A stretch of DNA of 5,031 nucleotides from Bacteroidales bacterium (GTDB lineage Bacteria; Bacteroidota; Bacteroidia; Bacteroidales; B18-G4): contig JAUXCL010000186.1 of assembly GCA_030618905.1 (NCBI GenBank), forward strand, positions 1 to 5,031, written 5' to 3'. The translations under genes were made by a program, and so were the position numbers. This document shows, piece after piece, positions 1 through 5,031 of the stretch (position 1 is its first letter; every line of letters begins with the position of its first letter). The notes beneath the pieces were generated by a model. It was not told where the DNA came from. It searched no databases and saw only the letters and a program-made list of their open reading frames with translations.

Positions 1-80
1 CAATTTAACAGTTTGACAATTTAACAGTTTGACAATTTAACAGTTTGACAATTTAACAATATAACAGTATAGCAATTTAT
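1..80 (+). repeat. Octamer tandem array (CARTTTRA family), left copy
   Basis: Ten head-to-tail 8-bp units fill this stretch. Units 1-7 alternate CAATTTAA and CAGTTTGA, which gives a perfect 16-bp period for three copies (1-16, 17-32, 33-48). The last units decay to CAATATAA, CAGTATAG and CAATTTAT. The array may continue beyond the left edge. Its last unit (73-80) contains the TAA stop of the TPR gene, so the array starts directly at the end of that coding region and lies in its 3' untranslated region. The same octamer family occurs in opposite orientation near 4640-4687. No spacers are present, so this is not CRISPR. Function is unknown; slippage-prone intergenic repeat DNA is the cautious reading. 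Confidence 0.93.
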
Positions 81-709
81 TGAATCTCCCCAAGTCCTTC
101 CAACGCCGACTTATCCTCAGGAATTAACAGCAGCACCTGCTTAAAAAGCACCTCCGCTTCTCTTAGTTTGCCAAGCTTAAGATTGGTCCAGGCATACATG
201 ATCAGGCCATCATAATCGAAAGGATAAAGGTTCACCATCTTTTCAAAATACTTCAAGGCTGCAGCGTAATCCTCATTGCCATAATAGATCATGCCCAAAC
301 GAAAATTGGCTGTGGTATTCTGGGGGTCGATCTCCAGAATTTTAAAATACTGCCCTTTCACCTGGTTCCAGTTGCCCATTGCAGAAGCCGGGTAGGCCAA
401 TCCAAAGCGGGGCTGCACTGAATAAGGCTTCAATTGAATGGCTTTATTGTAATAGGCAACAGATTCATTGAATAAACCATTCATATAGGATAACCATCCA
501 AGACGCAGGTTTATGGCATAGTCATCCTCCTGGTATACATCTTTTAAAATGCTGATGGCTTTTTGGTAATCCCCGTTCATTTCATGTTTATAACTCTGCT
601 GATATGCCTCTGCAACCTGGTTGAAATCCTGGGCCAGGAAATGAAAAGGCATTAATACTAATGCAAACATAATGCCTGTCTTTTTCAGGGATTGAATTAA
701 AGCTTCCAT
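77..709 (-). CDS. Secreted tetratricopeptide (TPR) repeat protein
   Basis: This 210-aa protein is a likely periplasmic scaffold. Residues 1-26 look like a signal peptide: KK at 9-10, a hydrophobic run IMFALVLM, and a plausible cleavage after FLA (26) before QD. The rest is five nearly regular 34-residue TPR units, roughly 30-63, 64-97, 98-131, 132-165 and 166-199, with typical ends such as IQLKP, ILEIDP and LLLIPED, then a short capping stretch. TPR arrays bind peptides or partner proteins; no catalytic motif is seen. The start at 709 is favoured because it supplies the charged n-region and follows AGGAGG with 6-nt spacing. The start overlaps the end of the barrel gene by 13 bp, which suggests translational coupling and a shared job with it. 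The partner and pathway are not identifiable from sequence. No lipobox cysteine is present, so it is probably soluble rather than a lipoprotein. Confidence 0.9.
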   Translation of the reverse strand: MEALIQSLKKTGIMFALVLMPFHFLAQDFNQVAEAYQQSYKHEMNGDYQKAISILKDVYQEDDYAINLRLGWLSYMNGLFNESVAYYNKAIQLKPYSVQPRFGLAYPASAMGNWNQVKGQYFKILEIDPQNTTANFRLGMIYYGNEDYAAALKYFEKMVNLYPFDYDGLIMYAWTNLKLGKLREAEVLFKQVLLLIPEDKSALEGLGEIQ

Positions 710-2031
710 GTTAAACCTCCTAAGATTTGATGTGTTTGATATGTTCTTGTGCGTATTTTATATGTTTCAGGCCCGTTTCCCTGGTACTGCAACCAGTTGC
801 CTTCTTTCTCAAAAAACTGATACCTTAATGAAACTTCAAAATGTTCACTAATTGAATAAATAACGTTGGCACTTATACGATATTTGATCTTGTCCGATAG
901 ATTGTACACCACAAATGCATTTTTTTCGCTCATGAGCGACATATCTCCAAATGAACCCAACAATTCTATCCAAAGCTTTCTCAGAACCTTTGTCCCCAGC
1001 ATTTGCTGAAAAACAATATTCGTTTCCTCTTCTTCAATTAAACCCTGTATGGCCGTCTGCCCATAAAAATCAAGATTACCCAGGGGATAATACATGAAAG
1101 AAAGACTATATTGCTGTTGAATTCTTCCGTTCAGATTGGAATATGCTGCAGAAAGACCCAGGTTTAACCATTTCAATTGCTTTGACAAGCCCAGTGAAGC
1201 AATATAACCGGAATAAGATGTATCTGTAATTTCATTTGATTGATATGTTATTTTCAGGGTTTTATAAGCATCATGAAGTAAATGAAACGCAGGGATAAGC
1301 CTCCAGTCATCAGCAAATGGAATAACCAGGTTTGTATACAGTTGGTTCTGATAAATTTTATAATTATATTCAATATCTTTCAAATTAGATGGCGCGGCAA
1401 TTGGAAACCGAATACTCTCTCTTTTATCAATGATCAGGTTGCTGTATCCCAGATACCACGAAACACCTTTTGAGATATTTAAATCAAGGCCCAGGTGCGT
1501 ATAGTAATTGTTGCCATACAGATCTTCCATACCAAAGATCTGTTGCCCGCCCCTTGGGTTTCGTTTTTCATTCTTATTATAGTTATTCGAAAAGGTGGGG
1601 CCGGTTTCAAGATATACCATTTTCAGGATCTTACTTTTCTTCAGGCCCAAATTCGACAGCATCTCCGGAGGAAAATCCCTTTTCACCTTCTCCGCCTCAT
1701 TACTTTGCCCTGTATAAAGATAACTATAGTACAAATATTCCTTTGCCATCTTGCTTTCCCCGTTAAATGTCAACGACTTACGGAATTCCGGAATAGCCAT
1801 AAAGTATTTCTCCAGGTTAAAATAGGATACACCCATTCTTATCCTCAGGTAATAATAATCGTAACCGGCTTTTAATCCCAGCTTAGCCCAGTAAATGACT
1901 TCCTGCCATTCTCCTGACTGGTAATGCTCCAGTGTTTTCTGGTCAATGGTTTTAAAATCCACTTCCCCCTCTGAAAAGGAGAGCAATGGAAGCAGCATAG
2001 CTATAAATGCAAGAAGTCTTATTTTATGCAT
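697..2031 (-). CDS. Outer-membrane beta-barrel protein with N-terminal TPR-like domain
   Basis: This 444-aa protein starts with a signal peptide: K3 and R5, a hydrophobic core at 6-18, and possible cleavage after S20. Residues about 24-118 are helical TPR-like repeats (for example 59-92, with an alternating G-x-S-Y-F...A-I-P-E-F pattern). From about 137 to the end the sequence alternates polar and hydrophobic/aromatic residues in many short strands separated by charged turns, ending in GLTWKL, as expected for an outer-membrane beta-barrel of roughly 300 residues. The TPR part would sit in the periplasm and the barrel in the outer membrane. The start overlaps the stop of the UT-M23 gene by 13 bp, and its end overlaps the TPR gene by 13 bp, so the three are probably translated together. 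No Shine-Dalgarno precedes this start. The barrel family was not identified; porin, assembly factor or surface anchor are all possible. Confidence 0.85.
   Translation of the reverse strand: MHKIRLLAFIAMLLPLLSFSEGEVDFKTIDQKTLEHYQSGEWQEVIYWAKLGLKAGYDYYYLRIRMGVSYFNLEKYFMAIPEFRKSLTFNGESKMAKEYLYYSYLYTGQSNEAEKVKRDFPPEMLSNLGLKKSKILKMVYLETGPTFSNNYNKNEKRNPRGGQQIFGMEDLYGNNYYTHLGLDLNISKGVSWYLGYSNLIIDKRESIRFPIAAPSNLKDIEYNYKIYQNQLYTNLVIPFADDWRLIPAFHLLHDAYKTLKITYQSNEITDTSYSGYIASLGLSKQLKWLNLGLSAAYSNLNGRIQQQYSLSFMYYPLGNLDFYGQTAIQGLIEEEETNIVFQQMLGTKVLRKLWIELLGSFGDMSLMSEKNAFVVYNLSDKIKYRISANVIYSISEHFEVSLRYQFFEKEGNWLQYQGNGPETYKIRTRTYQTHQILGGLTWKL
716..721 (-). promoter_or_regulatory. Shine-Dalgarno-like AGGAGG before the TPR gene
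   Basis: On the minus strand AGGAGG lies 6 nt before the ATG at 709, inside the last codons (Leu-Gly-Gly) of the barrel gene. Such a strong site stands out because the other starts here have none and Bacteroidota use Shine-Dalgarno pairing little. It may help re-initiation at the overlapping start. The Gly-Gly codons could also create it by chance. Confidence 0.45.
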
Positions 2032-4223
2032 TTTGCTTCAAAGGCTTTATTATGTGTTTTTACCTGTATGCTTTGGATGACATTATCTTCCACGCGTATA
2101 TCGAACCTGAATTCTTTCTTTACAATCTTCCTGAACATCAGGCGAGTCTTTGAGCGCATATGCACCTTGCTATCTTCGAAATCATCTTCAAAACTCAGGT
2201 ATTTCATGCTATACACAACCCTGATCACCTGGAAAAGTGGTGCAAAGAAATCCTGTATAATACCCATGAAGTGCGCAGGGATTACGTTTGCGGGTAAAGT
2301 GTCTTTAATTTTCAAGTCCTCATAGTAGCCATATACGACTTTAAAAGCAGCAAGGTAGAAGTAATACAAGAGAGACTTGCGGTTCCCTTCAAAGAAAGTA
2401 AAATAATGGATCCCCTCATCTTGTTTAAAGTAAGCTTTGGACCCTGTCCTTATACAATAAATGAACATATTGTTAAAAATGTCGGTCCTGACTTCCCATT
2501 CTTCCTTCATTTGCGTCTGCTGCTGCAGATCTTTCACCTGGAATTTCAGGCTCTGGCCAGGAACAAAATGGAAGGCTCTTTTCAGGGATTTATTGACCTG
2601 GATATTGGACACAAGGCATTCCTGTTGTGGCACATCAAAGGTAATCAGCTCATGCCTGCTCTCATTTCTTTCCATATAGAACCCAAATGGGTATTCCCTG
2701 GTTTTTGATCCGATAAAAGGGTCCTTCTGCACCTGGAAATGAAGATGGGGCTTTGGTGATCGACCACTATTTCCACAGGTAGCCAGAAGGTCTCCTTTTT
2801 TGACAAAATCTCCCTTGGCAACCTTAAAACTGTCTTTCTTCAAATGGCTGAGTTTGGAATACAGGCTCTCAGCATGTTTGATAATGATGGTATTGCCCCA
2901 GTTCTGTTTCAGGTTCACATCACCAATGGGATTATCATCAATGCCATCCATAATTTCCACCACCCAACCATCTGCCGGAGCAATAAGAAGTTTATCATAA
3001 CAATAATAATCGCTCAGCTTAGATCCGGAACCTTTAAAAGTCAATCCGCCTTCATCAACGATCTCGAAGTCCAGTGCGTGTTTCCATTCGCCTTTATGGG
3101 TATAGGGGCCCTCATAGCCCTGGGTCACTTTCCATTCACCCCAGAAGGGCAAAGAAAGGCTAAGTAAGCTCGTTTCATCAAATCTTTCCTGGTAGTTCAG
3201 GCGATTATAAAGGTTTTTTTCCGGTGAAAATTTCTGTACGGTAACCAGCTCCGGCTTATGGTAGAAGCGTTCCCTGAATTTCAAAATATAAAGGAAAAGC
3301 AAAACGATAAAGTTGAATGGCAATGAATAGATGGACAGCTGAAATATAGAGAACAACATGGTGGTACTGGTAATCACAATAGAGACCAATGGGGTAAGTA
3401 GTACAACCCATAAAAAGGAATACCTTGAAGGAATGACAAAAAAGCCACCAACGGCAATCGCAGTCAGGATAAAATTGAAGCCGATATAGCTATAGTTCAG
3501 ATCGCTGAAATTCGCCCCTACCAGTGAATAAAAATAATAAGCCGAGAAAAATCCAAGCAAAGAAAGCGTAAAAGACAACCTGGAATAGATGAGTAATCCT
3601 ATGGCAATCAAAAAACCTGGGAAAAGGTGGTATTGAAAGAGAATAGCTCCAAGTGACCTGAAGTAGATTTCAAATGCTTTGGGCAGGTTTAATGTCGAAA
3701 ACCAGTTGTACACTCCAAGCATTATCGGGCCGCCCATGTCATACATTTCATTCAGCGCAAACACACCGCTTTCGCTGAGATGCAAAGCCTCAAAATTCCG
3801 GGTAGCCAGGGTCAGCATCCAGATGGAAAGCAGGAAAGGTACACTCAGGAATGGCAAACCGTACTTGCCGATCACTCCCTCAAGCATCACGGTTATAAAA
3901 AGGGTTAGCAGTGCAGTAAAACTAAGAATGATGAAAAACTCAAGATTCGGCTGGTAAAAGACACCCAGGCCCAGGCCGACCAGCAAACTGTTAAATCCAT
4001 AATACCCGGCTTTGATATTATTTTTATTAAAACCAACCTGGTAAGCCACAAAATTGGAAATCAGCACAGACAGCATACCAGCGATACCTGCATAAACATC
4101 AAAAAATGTAACGGCGATCAGGATGATGGCGAACACCAGGTTATTTGAAAAAAATACCTGGGCATAGGAATTGACTATACTGCTGGCAAAACCCGGGTAA
4201 ATTGATTTTATTTTACTGATCAT
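2019..4223 (-). CDS. Urea-transporter-fold membrane protein fused to M23 metallopeptidase domain
   Basis: This 734-aa protein has three parts. Residues ~15-315 match the urea transporter (UT) family: two pseudo-symmetric halves, the first with AQVFFSNN (21-28), YGFNSLLVGLGLG (75-87) and an LP-box LPFLSVPF (123-130), the second with LGAILFQ (191-197), GFNFILTAIAVGG (248-260) and SLPFN (300-304). UT proteins are passive urea channels in the inner membrane, but bacterial members are usually only about 300-400 aa. Residues ~360-515 are an M23/LytM-like fold: H382 and D385 in KHALDF, the APADGWVV strand (415-422), NWGNTIIIKH (441-450), H460 in LSHL, GNSG (484-487) and the H493-L-H495 motif. The usual metal and catalytic residues appear present, although the first motif is HxxD rather than HxxxD. 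Residues ~520-734 are not recognised. It follows the DUF302 gene by 24 bp and overlaps the barrel gene by 13 bp. The fold calls are firm; the substrate and the peptidase target are inference. No urease is in view. Confidence 0.92.
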   Translation of the reverse strand: MISKIKSIYPGFASSIVNSYAQVFFSNNLVFAIILIAVTFFDVYAGIAGMLSVLISNFVAYQVGFNKNNIKAGYYGFNSLLVGLGLGVFYQPNLEFFIILSFTALLTLFITVMLEGVIGKYGLPFLSVPFLLSIWMLTLATRNFEALHLSESGVFALNEMYDMGGPIMLGVYNWFSTLNLPKAFEIYFRSLGAILFQYHLFPGFLIAIGLLIYSRLSFTLSLLGFFSAYYFYSLVGANFSDLNYSYIGFNFILTAIAVGGFFVIPSRYSFLWVVLLTPLVSIVITSTTMLFSIFQLSIYSLPFNFIVLLFLYILKFRERFYHKPELVTVQKFSPEKNLYNRLNYQERFDETSLLSLSLPFWGEWKVTQGYEGPYTHKGEWKHALDFEIVDEGGLTFKGSGSKLSDYYCYDKLLIAPADGWVVEIMDGIDDNPIGDVNLKQNWGNTIIIKHAESLYSKLSHLKKDSFKVAKGDFVKKGDLLATCGNSGRSPKPHLHFQVQKDPFIGSKTREYPFGFYMERNESRHELITFDVPQQECLVSNIQVNKSLKRAFHFVPGQSLKFQVKDLQQQTQMKEEWEVRTDIFNNMFIYCIRTGSKAYFKQDEGIHYFTFFEGNRKSLLYYFYLAAFKVVYGYYEDLKIKDTLPANVIPAHFMGIIQDFFAPLFQVIRVVYSMKYLSFEDDFEDSKVHMRSKTRLMFRKIVKKEFRFDIRVEDNVIQSIQVKTHNKAFEAKCIK

Positions 4224-4247
4224 ACTGAGGATCTCAATTTATCTTAT

Positions 4248-4634
4248 TTACATGCTTTCCAGGGCCTGGATCAGCTTGTCATTAATTGTTTCTGCGATTT
4301 CGGCCAGCTCCTCACTACCGGTGATCCTCATCATGGACACAGCGTTGACACAGGCCACCTCGGATTTTCCATCTTCCCTTTCAAAAACGATCACATTACA
4401 GGGCAGCAGGATACCAAGGTATTCTTCCATTTGCAAAGCTTCGTGAGCGAATCCGGGATTGCAGGCACCAAGGATATAATACTTTTTGTAGTCAATCCCC
4501 AGCTTCTCCTTAAACTTCTCCTTCATATCGATCTCTGTGATCACGCCAAAGCCAATGTTTTTCAGGGCTTCGATGGTTCGGTCATAAACCTCCTTAATGG
4601 GGGCGTTGATTGTTTTGTTGAAATAGTAATCCAT
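4248..4634 (-). CDS. DUF302 domain protein
   Basis: This 128-aa protein consists of a single DUF302 domain (PF03625) over its full length, the usual size for the family. Recognisable features are GFGVITEIDMKEKFKEKLG (28-46), the ILGACNP block (54-60) with C58, AHEAL (63-67), and LLPCNV (76-81) with C79, followed by a C-terminal helix (about 107-126) resembling the family's PELAEVA region. There is no signal peptide, so it should be cytoplasmic. The biochemical role of DUF302 is not established; the two conserved cysteines make metal or thiol chemistry conceivable, but that is inference. The ATG at 4634 lies within the last degenerate unit of the upstream octamer array and has no Shine-Dalgarno. 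The gene is 24 bp ahead of the UT-M23 gene and is probably the first gene of that operon. Confidence 0.9.
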   Translation of the reverse strand: MDYYFNKTINAPIKEVYDRTIEALKNIGFGVITEIDMKEKFKEKLGIDYKKYYILGACNPGFAHEALQMEEYLGILLPCNVIVFEREDGKSEVACVNAVSMMRITGSEELAEIAETINDKLIQALESM

Positions 4635-4687
4635 TATTGTTAAACTGTTAAATTGTTAAATTGTTAAACTGCTAAACTGTTAAATTC
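4632..4687 (-). repeat. Octamer tandem array (CARTTTAR family), right copy
   Basis: Read on the minus strand, the units are GAATTTAA, CAGTTTAG, CAGTTTAA, CAATTTAA, CAATTTAA and CAGTTTAA (4687 down to 4640), then a degenerate CAATAATG that includes the DUF302 start codon. The array fills the whole gap between the heptamer array and the DUF302 gene, so it forms most or all of that gene's 5' untranslated region if transcription begins here. It is the same family as the array at 1-80 but in the opposite orientation. No Bacteroidota -7 box (TAnnTTTG) could be found in it. Confidence 0.92.
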
Positions 4688-4728
4688 TGGTCACTGGTCA
4701 CTGGTCACTGATCCCTGATCCCTGATCA
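4687..4728 (+). repeat. Heptamer tandem array, CTGRTCM units
   Basis: Six head-to-tail 7-bp units in plus-strand reading: CTGGTCA three times (4687-4707), CTGATCC twice (4708-4721), and CTGATCA (4722-4728). It abuts the octamer array at its left end with no spacer. Its right part lies inside the decarboxylase reading frame, supplying that gene's last nine residues and its TGA stop. Short heptamer tandem arrays (STRR) are known from cyanobacteria; a relation is not implied, only similar architecture. Confidence 0.93.
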
Positions 4729-5031
4729 CGCAGATGCTCAGGCAGCCTCTCCATATCGTTCAACTGATCCAGTGTCTCAGACTCCCGAATAACATGCACC
4801 TCTCCGCCCTGATCGATCATGACGATCTTGGGCCTGAGGGTAATGAACTGCATCCATTGGGTCATGTTGTAGGCTCCTACCTGATGGATCACAAAATGAT
4901 CACCTTTGTTGAGTGGGGGCAGGTTTACACTCTCCCGGATCACATCGATATTCATGCAAAGCGGTCCGTACAAAACTGTCTCTTCCGAATAATGGTTGAA
5001 CGCCTGTGCAGGGCTGACCTTGTGATCATAC
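4698..5031 (-). CDS. PLP-dependent decarboxylase, ornithine/DAP decarboxylase fold, C-terminal fragment
   Basis: The reading frame is open to the right edge, so the N-terminal PLP-binding barrel lies outside the window; 110 codons are visible. The fragment matches the C-terminal beta-domain of fold-type III decarboxylases (Orn/DAP/Arg decarboxylase group): YGPLCMNIDVI (21-31), with the Cys that in this family reaches the active site across the dimer, then LPPLNKGDHFVI (37-48) and VGAYN (51-55), with the PLP-contacting Tyr. The diaminopimelate decarboxylase signature CESGD is here CMNID, and the usual GAYG context is GAYNMTQWMQF, so it is probably not LysA; the amino-acid substrate is unknown. 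An internal TTG at 4973 should not be taken as the start, since homologous sequence continues upstream of it. The last nine residues are encoded by the heptamer array. The gap to DUF302 is 63 bp and filled with repeats, so operon membership is uncertain. Confidence 0.85.
   Translation of the reverse strand, partial: YDHKVSPAQAFNHYSEETVLYGPLCMNIDVIRESVNLPPLNKGDHFVIHQVGAYNMTQWMQFITLRPKIVMIDQGGEVHVIRESETLDQLNDMERLPEHLRDQGSGISDQ

Noticed and set aside
45..73. TTGACA (45-50) and TATAGC (68-73) with 17-bp spacing on the plus strand, like a sigma-70 promoter
   Set aside because: TTGACA is made by the octamer array, Bacteroidota use a different promoter consensus, and it would read antisense into the TPR gene with no plus-strand gene following.
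1..80. CRISPR array
   Set aside because: The units are 8 bp, contiguous, and have no spacers.
1282..1875. Plus-strand reading frames of 63-126 codons opposite the barrel gene, and similar ones opposite the UT-M23 and DUF302 genes
   Set aside because: They lie fully antisense to well-supported genes, show no recognisable domain, and overlap each other in different frames.
2019..4223. Naming the gene as a plain urea transporter
   Set aside because: No urease or other urea gene is in view, the second half-repeat is diverged, and more than half of the protein is not transporter.
4224..4247. Small GAG/CTC palindrome in the gap between DUF302 and UT-M23
   Set aside because: The stem is only three base pairs and cannot be separated from chance.
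4687..4728. Intrinsic terminator after the decarboxylase
   Set aside because: The repeats do not form a convincing GC-rich hairpin followed by a T-run on the minus strand.
4698..4973. A complete 91-aa gene starting at TTG 4973
   Set aside because: The frame is open to the window edge and the upstream residues (ending HYSEETVL) continue the decarboxylase domain, so this is an internal codon.

Overview
The window looks like a piece of a Bacteroidota chromosome, probably an environmental Bacteroidales- or Cytophagales-like lineage. The reasons are moderately AT-rich DNA, AT-rich start regions mostly without a Shine-Dalgarno, a TPR/beta-barrel outer-membrane protein of a Bacteroidota style, and low-complexity tandem arrays between genes. 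This placement is inference; there is no rRNA or marker gene. All five genes are on the minus strand, so the window reads from right to left.

Layout in transcription order. (1) 5031-4698: C-terminal part of a PLP-dependent decarboxylase of the ornithine/diaminopimelate decarboxylase fold, cut by the window edge. (2) 4728-4632: two short tandem arrays back to back, a 7-bp array that encodes the last residues of the decarboxylase and an 8-bp array that runs to the start codon of the next gene. (3) 4634-4248: a DUF302 protein. (4) 4223-2019: a 734-aa membrane protein that joins a complete urea-transporter (UT) fold to an M23 (LytM-like) metallopeptidase domain and an unrecognised ~210-aa C-terminal region. 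(5) 2031-697: a secreted protein with N-terminal TPR-like helices and a C-terminal beta-barrel. (6) 709-77: a secreted five-repeat TPR protein. (7) 80-1: a second 8-bp array of the same family as in (2), in the opposite orientation.

Genes 4, 5 and 6 overlap each other by exactly 13 bp at both junctions, so they are almost certainly co-translated. Gene 4 lies only 24 bp after gene 3. The simplest reading is an uncharacterised envelope module: an inner-membrane UT-like channel carrying an M23 domain, an outer-membrane barrel with periplasmic TPR helices, and a soluble periplasmic TPR partner. No urease or other urea gene is in view, so urea as the substrate is unproven. There is no stretch over 300 bases without a gene. 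No RNA gene, insertion sequence, CRISPR array or classical intrinsic terminator was seen.
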